64,000 bases of DNA from Eucalyptus grandis (lineage: Eukaryota; Streptophyta; Magnoliopsida; Myrtales; Myrtaceae): positions 3,286,001-3,350,000 of the forward strand of contig NC_052612.1 of NCBI RefSeq assembly GCF_016545825.1, in the 5' to 3' direction. The notes under the pieces were generated by a model. That model worked only from the letters and a program-made list of their open reading frames with translations, had not been told where the DNA came from and ran no database searches. Both the position numbers and the translations under genes were made by a program. Of this stretch, positions 9,363-20,696 are shown piece by piece; the stretch's first letter is position 1, and each line of letters begins with the position of its first letter.

Positions 9363-12300
9363 TTTATTCATTCTTTTCATTTGTTATATCATTCACTGTC
9401 AAGAGCTTGGGCAAAAATAGTTATAAAAAAATGATAGTTTCTTCTTTTGAAAAAGTATGACAAATGGGACTGCATAAAAATAGAGGGACATCTAATTAAG
9501 ACCCACCTTTTGTTTATAGCCTAAATGATTTTTGATATGACTGGACTACAAATGAAATCAAATCCTTAATTCTCGTTAATGACAAGTTAAATGATATGAC
9601 ACAACAACAATTTTTTAATTGCTTTCCTGCAACATCGTCATTTGTTATGGCTAGGCAAGTCCTCGCATATTGGTTTTTTGCCATGCATACTTCCACGCTA
9701 TCTTTTTTGAACATATGACATTTGCAAACATAATAAATGTTTGGGTTGCCGATCTCTTACTAGGAGTTGAGTATGTGGAGTATTGATTACAATTCAATTT
9801 GGAATACATACAATTAATTTTTTGGCCCTACAACACATAACTATATTACATGAAACCATGTGACAAAGAATATATAATGTCTTATAAATGAGAATGCAAA
9901 TATATTTTATGCATCGAATTAATGAAGAGTATCTTATAATATACTAGTTTAGAGTCATTGCTAAGTGTTAATCGAGTCAAGGTTTATGTATTATTTGGGC
10001 AGGATTGACCTTTTTTTTTTCCTCTTTGGACAATTAGTCCATAAAGTTCCTTCAAAAAGGTTTCCATAAAGTCAAGTAGGTCTCCCCCTCTCAAAAAAAA
10101 AAAAAAAAAAAAAAAATATATCTCATTTAAAAGATTATGTCCACAATTAGTCCATAAAGTATTTTAAGAAAAACCAAGACTTTCTAGAGAATGGTTTTTA
10201 CCTCTTTGGATTTTACGTGTTTTGTTGGATAATGAGGGATTCTCGGTAATTGCTTGGCCAACAGGGGACTTTTCTTGTGTGTGAATGTGACATGCTATCA
10301 TCTCCTCATGCTCCAGTATCTGTTTATGTCTCGGACGTAGTGCTCCAATAGATATGACTTATTTTTGCTTGAACTAATGTGAGATATAAGGTTGGTTGTA
10401 AATCAGATTAGCTTGTGCGTATTCTTCATTTTTTTTTTGTCAATGTTTAGTAAGAGATAAAAGAGACCAGATAAGTATAAATCCAATGAGGAGGTTGTTG
10501 AATGCACTATTGATGAGACGAATTTTGAAGCACTGTCAACGGAAAATATTCTCATCTTCAACTCTTTTAATCCTTTGAGAAGTGAATTATATCTTTCAAG
10601 ATAGTAAGTCTCATGAGAAAAAATATGAAAGGAGATCACATCCTCAAATTTTAACATGAGATTTTCATAATAAAAATGAACAACTCAATCAATTAGTTGG
10701 CTTATAATTCAGCACTTATGCTTTTAGTGAAATCTAATCAGATTAGGTAGTTTAATAGGCATAAACTTTGTCCACCATGCCTGAACAAGACAAAACACTT
10801 CTTCATCTTTTTGTATGATTGTTATCTTTGGTTTCCTTGTGTTTCTAGGAAGTTGAAAATTTCTAGTTCTCGATTTTCCTTTATTTGCCCATTTAATCTA
10901 CTATACCATTCACTATCGAGAGCTTGGGCAAAAATAGTTATAAAAAAAAATGATAGTTTCTTCTTTTGAAAAAGTATGATAAATGGGATTGCATAAAAAT
11001 AGAGGGACATCTAATTAAGATCCACATTTTGTTTATAGCCTAAATGATTTCTAATATGACCCAACTACAAATGGAATCAAATCCTTGATTCTCACTAATG
11101 TCAAGTTAAATGATATGACATAACAACATTATTTCCATCACTTTTTTACATCATCGTCATTTGCTATTGTTAGGCAAGTCTCTTTTGCCATGCATACTTC
11201 CATGCTATCTTTTGCAAACATAATGAATGTTTGGATTGCTGATCTCTTACTTAGAGTTGAGTACATGGGTATTGATTACAATTTAGTTTGGAATACATAC
11301 AATTAATTTTTTGGCCATACAACGCATAACTATATTACATAAAACCATGTAACGAAGAATATATAATGCCTTATAAATGAAAATGCAACTATAAATATAG
11401 TAGTTCAGAGCGATGGCTAAGTCTTGATTGAGTCAAGGTTTATGTATTATTTGGGCAAGATGGACCTTTATTTTTATTTTTTCTCTTTGGACAATTGGTC
11501 AAAAAGGTTTTCACGAAGTCAAGTAGGTTTACTTTTCCCCCACTATCTACTTTAAGAGATTCTGTCCACAATTAGTCCATTGAGTACTTAAAAAAGACCA
11601 AGACTTTAAGGAGAATGGCCATTACCTCTTTGGATCTTGTGCGCTTTGTCAGATAGTGAGGGATTCTCGGTAATTGCTTGGCCAACAGTGGACCTTTCGT
11701 ATGTGTGAATGCGACATGCTATCATCTCCTCATGATCCATCATCTGTTTATGTCTTGAACGTAGTGTTCAAGTAGATGTGACTTCTTTTTATTTGAACAA
11801 ATGTGAGGTATGAGGTTGGTTGTAAATCGAATAAGCTCGTGCATATTCTTCATTTTTTGGTCAATGTTTAGTACAAGATAAAAGAGACCAGACAAGCATA
11901 AATCCAATGGGGAGGTTGTTGAATACACAAGTTAAGTGATATGACATAACAACATTATTTCAATTGCTTTCTTGCAATGTTGTCATTTGCTATTGCTAGG
12001 CAAGTCCTCGCATTTTGGTCTTTTGGCATGCATATTTTCACGTTATCTTTTTGAACATATGGCATTTGCAAACATAATGAATGTTTGGATGATGACCTCT
12101 TATTGAGAGTTGAGTATGTGTGTATTATTACAATTCAATTTGGAATACATACAATTAACTTTTTGGCCATACAACTCATAACTATATTATATAAAACAAT
12201 GTGACAGAGAATATTTAATATCTTAGAAATGAAAATGCAACTATATTTTATGCATCAATTCAATAAAGAGTATCTCAGAATATACTAGTTTAGAGGCATC

Positions 12301-14620
12301 GCTAACTCTTGATCGAATCAAGGTTTATGTATTATTTGATGGACTATTTTTTAGTTGGTCTTTTTTTCCCACTATCTACTTTAAGAGATTATGTCCATAA
12401 TTAGTGCATAAAGTACTTTAAAAAGGACCAAGAATTTTTGGAGAATGGCCACTACCTCTTTGGATCTTACTCATTTTGTCAGATAACGAGGGATTCTCAG
12501 TAATTGCTTGGCCAACAAGAGACCTTTCATGTGTGTGAATGTGACATGCTATCATCTCCTCATACTCCAGCATTTGTTTATATCTCGAACATAGTGTTTC
12601 AGTAGATGTGACTTCTTTTTACTTGAGCTAATGTGAGGTATGAGGTTGGTGGTAAATTAGATCAGCTCATGCATATTCTTCATTTTTTGGTCAATGTTCA
12701 GTAAGAGATAAAAGAGACTATACAAACATAAATCCAATGAGGAGGTTGTTGAATGTACTATTGATGAGGCGAATTTTGAAACTATCAATGGAAGATATTC
12801 TCCCCTTCAACTCCCTTAACCCTTTGAGCAATGAATTCTATTTTTCAAGATGATAGGTCTCACAAGAAAAACATGAAAGACGATCAAATCCTCAAATTTC
12901 ACATTGAATTTTTATAGTGAAAATGAATTACTTAATCAATTAATTGGCTTACAATTTAAGAATTTACACTCTTAGTGAAATCTAATCAAATTGCACAATT
13001 TAATACGCATAAACTCTGTCCACCATGCCCCAATGAGACAAAACACTTCTTCATCTTTTTGCATTATTATTATTTGCAATTTTCTTGTGTTTCTTAGAAG
13101 TTGAAAATGTCTAGTTCTCAAATTTCCTTTATTCGTCTTTTTCATCTATTATACGATTCATTGTCAAGTGCTTGGGCAAAAATAGTTATAAAAAAAATAA
13201 TAGTTTCTTATTTTGAAAAAGTATGACAAATGGGACTACATAAAAAAAGAGGGACTTCTAATTAAGACCCACCTTTTGTTTATGGTGTAAGTGATTTCTG
13301 ATATGACTGGACCACAAATGGAATCGAATCCTTGATTCTCATTAATAACAAATTAAATGATATGACAAAACAACATTATTTCAATTGCTTTTTGCAGTAT
13401 TGTCATTTGCTATTACGTGGCGAGTCCTCACATTTTGGTCTTTTACTATACATACTTTCACACTATCTTTTTAAACATATGTCATTCGCAAATATAATGA
13501 ATGTTTGGATTACTAATCTATTACAGAGAGTTGAATATGTGGGTATTGATTGCAATTGAGTTTGGAATACATACAATTAATTTTTTGGCCTTACAACACA
13601 ACTATATTACATAAAACCATGTGACAAAGAATATATAATGTCTTATAAATGAAAATGCAACTATATTTTATGCATTGATTTGATAAAGAGTATCTCAGAA
13701 TATACTAGTTTAGAGCATCGCTAAGTCTTGATCGAGTCAAGGTTTATGTATTATTTGGGCAGGATGGACCTTTTTGCCCTTTTAATAGTTAGTCCATAAA
13801 GTTCCTTTAAAAGGGTTTCCATGAAGTAAAGTAGGTCTTCTTTGTCCCCCCACTATCTACTTTAAGAGATTCTGTCCACGATGAATCCATAAAGTACTTT
13901 AAAAAAGACTAAAGACTTTTTGGATAATGGTCACTAGCTCTTTGGATCTTATGCGTTTTGTTAGATGATGAGAGATTCCGGGAATTTGCTTGGCTAACAG
14001 GGGCCCTTTTGTACATGTGAATGTGACATGCTATCATCTCCTCATAATCTAGCAGCTATTTATGTCTCAAACGTAGTGTTCCAGTAGATATGACTTATTT
14101 TTACTTGAACTAATGTGAGGTATGAGGTTGATTGTAAATCAGAGAAGCTCGTGCGTATTCTTCATTTTTTTTTGTCAATGTTCCATAAGAAATAAAAGAG
14201 ACCCGGCAAACATAAATCCAATGAAGAGGTTGTTGAATGAACTATTAATGAGGCGAATTTTTAAGCACTATCAATGGAAGATATTATCCCCTTCAACTCT
14301 CTTAACCATTTGAGCAGTGAATTCTATTTTTCAAGATGGTAAGTCTCACGAGAAAAACATGAAAGGCGATCACATTCTCAAACTTTAACATGGGATTTTC
14401 AGAGTGAAAATGAATGACTCAATCAATTAGTTGGCTTACAATTTAACAACTCTCTTAGTGAAATCTAATCAGATTAGGCAGTTTAATAGGCATAAACTTT
14501 GTCCATCATGCCCCAACGAGACAAAACACTTCTTCATCTTTTTGTATTATTGTATTCATTTTCTTCTCTTTTCCCACCCTCTTGCATTTTGTCATGTAGG
14601 GAAATTTTTAATTTTCTTCT

Positions 14621-15023
14621 TTTTCCTCACCTGATTGTCATGATTGGAATTTGGTAAAGGTTCCAAATTTATAATTATGTAAGGTTACATTCAAAGAAGA
14701 TAATCACGCTAGGTGCATTTTCTCATCCTTTTGAGTATAAAAATTTGACAAATAAGATGGCTCAAATTATCATTATAAATAGATTACTCTCATCTATATA
14801 TCCAATGATTTACTCGATCCAAGGTAAATCAACCTAGTTGAAGAACTCAATAGTTCTACCAAATATCAGTACTTTTAGATCGATAGCAAAATCATATAAC
14901 ACCCAACAAATGAGAATTGACAAAATCATCTTCCCAAAAGTGCTAGCAAGGGCCGCCAAGCAAAAGGTAACTTAGAAAAAGTGGTTTGTTCATGAAACAA
15001 GTTATTAATATTAATATTTGGCA
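14621..15023. other. Gene-free AT-rich spacer
   Basis: I see no gene. Parts of 14640-14760 and 14810-14900 resemble 47610-47830 (GGTTACATTCAAAGAAGATAATCACGCTA and GGTAAATCAACCTAGT), so this is another dispersed segment. Bases 15009-15023 are the left target duplication of the adjacent SINE. Confidence 0.4.
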
Positions 15024-15239
15024 CCCGCCCACACATGGCTGCACTGATTGAGGCGTACCCCCTGATTTGGCCACCGGGTTAAGGGTTCGACTCTCTGAGT
15101 CGTTCACAACTCTCAAAGTAGTTCTGTGATTTAAGTGGGGGCTCGGCGGTGGGTTGTTGGGCTAGTCTCTCCTGAGGTATAGTCGGTGTTGTGCTCCCAA
15201 AGGTGAGCTAGACTAAATCCTTGGTATTAAAAACAAAAA
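15024..15239 (+). mobile_element. SINE with 15-bp target-site duplication
   Basis: The 216-bp body is flanked by identical 15-base repeats TATTAATATTTGGCA at 15009-15023 and 15240-15254. It has an A-box-like ACATGGCTGCACTGATTG, a B-box GGTTCGACTC near 15086, and an A-rich 3' end (TTAAAAACAAAAA). Paralogous loci at about 5385 and 47200 carry the same surrounding sequence without it. Exact long target duplications and Pol III boxes identify a SINE; I cannot name the family. Confidence 0.82.
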
Positions 15240-15339
15240 TATTAATATTTGGCAGATTAAATGATGATTGCACAAGATATTCATTTTGCTTTTGTTTTTT
15301 TTTTTTTTTTTTTTTGGGAAAAACTATAGCCATCAAATA

Positions 15340-15660
15340 AGTCAATTGCAAGAGGAAAACGATGCAGTGATTCACTATTTTCTTTCTAACGGGAGCAAAT
15401 AGAAAAAGAAAGACTAGAAGGGAGAGATTCAGTATGATAAAACCTTAGATGATCCATTTGTTCCATAGAGAAAAATGAGCTAAATGCCATGTTTTTACTT
15501 AAAATTTTATTTTCCCTTTCCAGTACAATTTTGATTGCAACAAAACTATCCTCTCAACTATCAGTCAGGAGAGTTTACATGCATCGAGCAAACACTCTTT
15601 GCAGACATTACTAGGGAAGTAGAAATTTACAACTAAGCGTAGAGTGGAGTGTAATACTTA
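15340..15660 (-). pseudogene. DUF4220 N-terminal relic
   Basis: On the minus strand the sequence can be followed in shifting frames through the equivalents of MAFSS, WN.W.., RKK and LTYLMA of the intact family start. The coding DNA begins near ATG at 15490-15488. It contains stops and at least one frame change, and the match ends at GCCATCAAATA near 15340. Upstream bases 15500-15650 match the 5' flank of the copy at 1186. Confidence 0.6.
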
Positions 15661-15689
15661 AATATTTTTAGCTTAAATATTTATACAAG

Positions 15690-16260
15690 GATGACGAGGC
15701 CTTAAATATTCCATTTGTTCCATAGATCCACAATGAAGTTAAAACCCATGTCTATGCTAGGTTTGAATTTGATCGCTCCTTGCAATATAATTTCAGTAAG
15801 AATAGCAGGGGAGGAATAGCAAGGAATGTACATATACAAATTGAGATGGTCCCTTGTTTGTCAAAAGATAGTTTTTATGCAAAAACCTAAAAGTGCAAAA
15901 ATCGTAAACCAACCATTCCGTGAATGAAATGAAGCTCGAGATTTATCAAACTTGAGTTGGTTTAACTACTAGTGGATTAAATTGAATGTTTACATTGGGT
16001 CGTGGGTTCACAAAAGTGGAAAACGCCATTAGGTTATTAATTGCTAAACCCTTCATTATGATCTTGCTTCACGGGACAAAAGTTCACCAAAAGTGTGCTT
16101 TAGCCAAAGAAAAGAGGAAGAAAGCAAAAGCCAAATTGGAGTTCATATATTAGTGGGATGCTCCAAAAAGGCACGTCTCTCTCCCACCAAAGCAAGTGGC
16201 TAGAGGTTTTCACAAACCAGGAATCTATCTTATCTTCTTATTTTCTCGATTATTGATTAT
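15690..16260 (-). pseudogene. Second DUF4220 5' relic; inverted copy of the 18.1-kb gene's upstream region
   Basis: On the minus strand the ATG near 15752-15750 starts MGFNFIVDLWNKWNI followed by a stop, aligning with MFSSIWVIWNEWNIRG of the gene at 18148. From there to 16260 the sequence is the inverse complement of about 17600-18140. Shared blocks are GGATTAAATTGAATGTTTAC, CACAAAAGTGGAAAACG, GTGTGCTTTAGCCAAAGAAA and CACCAAAGCAAGTGG. This locus and the gene at 18148 were therefore once head to head, or formed by inverted duplication. Confidence 0.65.
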
Positions 16261-17599
16261 CATAGCCCAAACTAGACAAGATTAGCTGACAAGTATTACG
16301 TTGATGAAAATTCTGTTTAAGGTAACTGAACATAGAAGGAAAATTATCTACCTGAAGAGAGTACTACGTGTAGAGATGGTATATGCACATTTATTTTTCA
16401 GTTCAAGTGAATGGCTACATGCATGAAACTCGAAAGATTTTCTCCATCAGACAATAATTTTATGAGATCGGTGTCCTATCAGCAGATTTCAATGATGCGT
16501 GATGTTGAACGTTAGTTGATTTAACGAAATTACAGCAAAATGTGCATATATACATGTTGAGATGCTTCCTGACTTATACGTCAGAAGAATGTACAAATTA
16601 AAAAATCCAAGAAGGTAAAAGAAGTCATGAACTAATCATTCCGCATATAATAATGACAATGACAATGTGCTTTCAAAGATAATGGAAAACGTGAGCCACA
16701 TATTTTAACAGAGATAAGAATAATATCATTTCACTCAATTATTATGTACTTCACAAGATGATGATAATGCGCTTTTAATGAAAGGCTTTCACTCAATTTT
16801 GATCTCGATTCAACCATTGACAGAATTCCACTCAAAAGTTTACTTCAGCCAAAAAGTTCACTTTCCCTTTCATGTGGATGATATAAGCCAAAAAGGCATG
16901 TCTGAATCCCATCAAAGCAAGTGGCAACAGGTTCTCCACAAATCAGGAATCTCTCTTTATCTTTATTATGATCTTTTTAAAAGTTGGCATGGGATGAACT
17001 CGATAAGTTTTGTTTATATGAAGGGGTTCTCTTTTCTCATCCTTTTGCCTTTTGTCAATGTAGGGCAATATATTCTTTTCTTTCCTATTTCTCACCTTTT
17101 TCCCTCTTTATATTTAGGTTCATTGTCTAGAACAATGTAAGATTTGTCGCCCATGGAATTGGGTAAAAATTATTGCTTATTGACAATATCTCATGCATGA
17201 AGAAATATATTAGGTGGATGCTGCTTATTGTTTGGAGTCATGAATTTTTATCCAGAAGCAACCGTCGAATAAAGCGATGCTACAATCCTTAGCCCGACTC
17301 ATTTTCTTCTTTTGCCCAATTTCTTCAGTCTCCCTGCAATGTTCTGAACTTGCACAAAATCAAATTTGGTCGAATGTTGAGTCACGTCAGTGTCTTAATG
17401 CACAGATTGTCTCTTCATTTTGTTTTGTCAAATTGAGCCCGTGCAATATTAACTAAATTTTTTTATATTCTTCCTATAAATTTTAATTTTATAACAGCTA
17501 ATCTTGTCTAGTTAAAAAGAAAAGAAAGTAAGGGAACAATTTCAGGTTGTAGAAATCAATGATCAAGAAAAAAATAAGAAAAAAATATGTGTACAAAGA
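16261..17599. other. Spacer between inverted upstream arms, with a partial third copy
   Basis: This 1.3-kb stretch separates the two mirrored arms. Bases 16770-16980 hold another partial plus-strand copy of the same block (CCAAAAAGTTCAC, CATCAAAGCAAGTGGCAACAGG, CAAATCAGGAATCTCTCTTTAT). The open frame at 16778-17140 covers this copy and is not protein-like. The rest shows nothing I recognise. Confidence 0.45.
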
Positions 17600-18147
17600 G
17601 AGATTCCTGATTTATTGAAAACCAATGGCCACTTGCTTAGGTGGGAGACGCCTTTTTCGAGCGTCCTACTTATTTTAACTCCAATATGGCTCTCGCTTAC
17701 AATTTTGTTTTCCCATTTCTTTGGCTAAAGCAAACTTTATGGTGAATTTTTATCATTGGTTGAATCAAGATCAAAATTGAGTGAATGACATTCTCATTGT
17801 CTTGTGGAGTACCATATATATTTTGCTAAAATGCCTTGTGAAGTACCTAATAATGGACGGGTTTAGCAATTAATAACCTAATGGTGTCGTCCACTTTCGG
17901 GGACACATGACCCAGCGTAAACATTTAATTTACTCCACTAGTGGTTAAATCAACTCATAGTTGGATCTATCCCGGGCTTCATTTTGTACGGGAAATAGTT
18001 GGTTCATGATTATTCTTCCTTCTTGGTTTTTGACTGGATACCATAAACATGGAACCATTTTAACATGCATATATACATTCCTCACCATTCCTCCTATACA
18101 TCTTGTTGCCCTGAAATTATATTTGAGAGAAGAGACTAACCAAAAAC
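17600..18147 (+). promoter_or_regulatory. Conserved 5' flank / probable promoter of the DUF4220 gene
   Basis: The 550 bases upstream of the ATG at 18148 recur, in matching position relative to DUF4220 starts, at 2450-3115 and 15750-16260, and without a gene at 47240-47450. A TATA-like TGCATATATACATT lies at 18066-18079, about 75 bases before the ATG. The block TTTCTTTGGCTAAAGCA (17720-17736) is one of the best conserved parts. Repetition of the flank suits a family that duplicates with its own control region; promoter activity is inferred. Confidence 0.5.
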
Positions 18148-20286
18148 ATGTTTAGCTCCATTTGGGTTATATGGAACGAATGGAACATTCGAGGTTTCGT
18201 CATACTAAGTCTCTCGCTTCAAGTCTTTCTCATTCTGTTTGCACCCCTTAGAAAGAAAATAGCAAACCATCACATTGTTTCGCTTTTGTGGTTGACCTAT
18301 TTGATGGCCGACTGGGTAGCTGCATTTGCAATCGGGGTCATCTCTAACAACCAAGGTAATTCATGCGCTTGTGCAGCTGAAGTAGACGGAGCACTTCAGG
18401 CATTTTGGGGCTCATTTCTCTTATTGCATCTTGGCGGTCCAGACACCATTGTTGCCTTTTCTATGGAGGATAGTTCACTGTGGCCACGGCACCTGCTCGG
18501 TCTCGTCTTCCAAATTTGTGCCGCCATCTATATCTTTGTGCAAATATTTCCCAACGACAAGTCGATGGTGATCCCAACGATGCTGGTATTTCTTGCCGCA
18601 ATCACAAAAAATGCGGAGAGAACATTGGCGCTTAATCTCTCAAGCCACCCAAGGCTCAGGGAATGGGTGTACTCACAGCACATGATATCAGATGATGCAG
18701 ATAACGAGTTGATTGAAGAACTCAATGTTCAAGCGAAGGAAGAAGAAGAAGCAATGCTTGCCGAGAGCATTGTGGTAAAGCATGCTTACTACTTCTTTCA
18801 AATTTTCAAGGTCTTCCTCATAGATTTCCTCTACACAGGTCGACAACGCGCAATAAGCCGCAGATATTTTCACAAAGTTTCTGCAATGGATGCATTGAGG
18901 GTGATATCAGTTGAACTACATTTTATGTATGAGGTGCTCCACACAAAAGCATTAGCAATACGTTCGAATTGGAGCTACATTTTCCGCTTCATAGCCTTCA
19001 CAAACATTGTAACGGCGTTCTTCCTATTCAATCGATTGAAAAAGCATCACCTCCTGGAAATCGATGTGGAAATTACTTATTTCCTTCTTTTGGGAGGTAT
19101 TGCTCTTGACGCAATAGCTCTAGTCATGCTCATTTTCTCTGATTGGACTATTGCCGAAATCAAGTGGTGCAACACAAGATCATTTAAACTAGATGCATTC
19201 CTCCACAAATTGTTGTCCGCCATGGATGTACTAGGGTGCCACGATTTGCCATATGTGAATCAGGACCTCATGCCAATGTTACTTATGTGGTCTTAGATAC
19301 ACCATTAATATTTCGAAGGTGGTCAGAATCCATTTATGCTTGCAACCTTTTCTCCGAGTTTTTCAAGGAGAGTCCGAGAAAGATGTATAAGCATGATCGA
19401 CACTGGGGCATTATCACTTTCTCCAATATTCGCAATTTTCCATTTCATATTACTGAGAAGATCATCTCTTGTTTCCATCAAGCAAGTGAAACAATCATTG
19501 GAGGGTGTGGCCTGAGAAACACGGAAAGGAAGCTAAAAATGATTGCGAATACGAAGTATGTCTCCCATAATCCTTTTATTAAGAAGCTATGGATTTTTAT
19601 CTTTGAGGAGGTGAGACGTAAATCTAAGGATGCACAAGATCATACAGAGGTGAGCAAGATATTTGAGGCTAGAGGTGACTTGTTTCTCAAGAGTAGCCCA
19701 ATGGGGTGCGATTGCCGTAATCTTTTAGAGTACACCGAGGGCACCTTTGACTTCAATATTATAAAATGGCATCTTGCTACTGAAATCTGCTACAACTGGG
19801 AGAAGCCATTTACGAGCGAGAAATGATGAAAGGGAGTTTAGCAAGATTCTTTCGGACTACATGTTGTATCTTTTACTTAATCAGTCCAATTTGGTGTCCG
19901 CTATGGCAGGAATTGCCCAAATGCATTCAGAGTCGGCATTGATTCCTTTACGGCGTCAATTCAGTGATGCGACCATGGATGTGGAGGGGCTATGCAAGAG
20001 ATTGTATGAGACTCCTTCAGGAAACTCATATTCAGCATCCCTGCCCAACTTAGGGGCCGATTTGGCTCGAAAGATGGAAATCCACGGCGATAGGAAGTGG
20101 AAGGTGATAAGTGGAGTGTGGGTTGAGATGTTGTCATATACAGCAATTCATATTAAGGGAGAGGCACATGTGAAGGTGCTGAGCAAAGGTGGAGAACTTC
20201 TAGCATTTGTTTGGCTATTGATGCTTCATTTCGGTTGTCTCTATAAACCTGAATGGGGTGGCATGTTTAATCAATTCTGGAATTAG
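18148..20286 (+). pseudogene. DUF4220/DUF594 family membrane protein, near full length, two frameshifts
   Basis: The coding region is intronless and about 712 codons long, as expected for this family. Segment 1 (18148 to about 19232) opens MFSSIWVIWNEWNIRGF and carries DUF4220. Probable membrane spans lie near residues 15-34, 45-67, 125-145, 275-295 and 308-335, with motifs LLLHLGGPDTI and SDWTIAE. Segment 2 (about 19233-19820, other frame) has NVTYVVLDTPLIFRRWSESI and KWHLATEICYNW. Segment 3 (about 19824-20286, first frame again) has the DUF594 tail: EFSKILSDYMLYLLL and LSKGGELLAFVWLLMLHFG. The first shift is a missing base at CTAGGG (19231-19236); the minus-strand paralogue reads CTGAGGG there. 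The second is one extra A at 19821-19823. All else is preserved, so decay is recent or the shifts are assembly errors. The biochemical role of the family is not established. Confidence 0.85.
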
Positions 20287-20513
20287 ATATTTCAACTGCA
20301 TCAACTGTCTTGTATTCCATCGCCATGACATTTCTACAGATGTTCGTATGAGTAGAATTTACTTGTTCGTGTATCATTGTGACTAATGCCGAGAATATCG
20401 CTTTTTCGTTCCTCATAGTAAGCCTCGCATGTGTCTACTCGTACTGAGTGTATAATCAGTTCACGCTGATAATTCTATATATATATATATATATAAAGAT
20501 GCCCAATAAGTCA
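20287..20513. other. 3' flank of the DUF4220 gene with an AT microsatellite
   Basis: The stop codon is at 20284-20286. Bases 20475-20495 are a run of TA dinucleotides. There is no clear polyadenylation signal and nothing coding. Confidence 0.5.
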
Positions 20514-20696
20514 TGCTTCTCCTGGGAAAAGGACAAATTGTAAATTTACACAAGGGGCAGTGATTTTCTCATGAACAGGCTATAAATTTAGAAATATCAA
20601 TATTCTGTATTCATATTCAACGACATAAATGTGTTGATGCATCCTACTATCGCTGAGCAATTTGAACCAACTAAAACGCCATTGTTATTCTCCTAA
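20514..20696 (+). pseudogene. Decayed C-terminal exon, homologous to 58048-58233
   Basis: In one frame this reads CFSWEKDKL, then three stops, then VFIFNDINVLMHPTIAEQFE and PTKTPLLFS followed by TAA at 20694-20696. The minus-strand exon at 58048-58233 reads CFLKGKWHT, then VFIFTDTNVSKHPIIIEQFE and PAKTPLLFS and TAA, in register over the whole length. Many of the codon differences near the end are silent or conservative, as in a once-coding exon. I do not recognise the protein. This copy has three in-frame stops and is dead. Confidence 0.6.

Larger units (their letters stand above)
6950..14620 (+). repeat. Tandem array 1 of an unidentified non-coding unit
   Basis: The landmark 'agGGACATctAATTAAGAyCCAC' occurs at about 6962, 9483, 11004 and 13249, always in plus orientation, followed by GCCTAAATGATTT, GGAATCAAATCCTTGATTC and CAAGTTAAATGATATGAC. 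A second half follows each time: ATACTAGTTTAGAG, GAGTCAAGGTTTATGTATTA, TTTAAGAGATT.TGTCCAC, GACATGCTATCATCTC and GGCATAAACTTTGTCCACCATGCC. Basic unit length is near 1.5 kb. Unit 1 is lengthened by a triplication and a SINE. Near 11928 a unit jumps from its middle back to CAAGTTAAGTGATATGAC, a recombination junction. No frame is conserved across units beyond the near-identical triplicated part. I do not recognise the unit as an LTR, satellite or gene. Confidence 0.75.

Noticed and set aside
15086..15096. B-box GGTTCGACTC as part of a tRNA gene
   Set aside because: No cloverleaf can be formed around it. Flanking target repeats and the A tail show a SINE.
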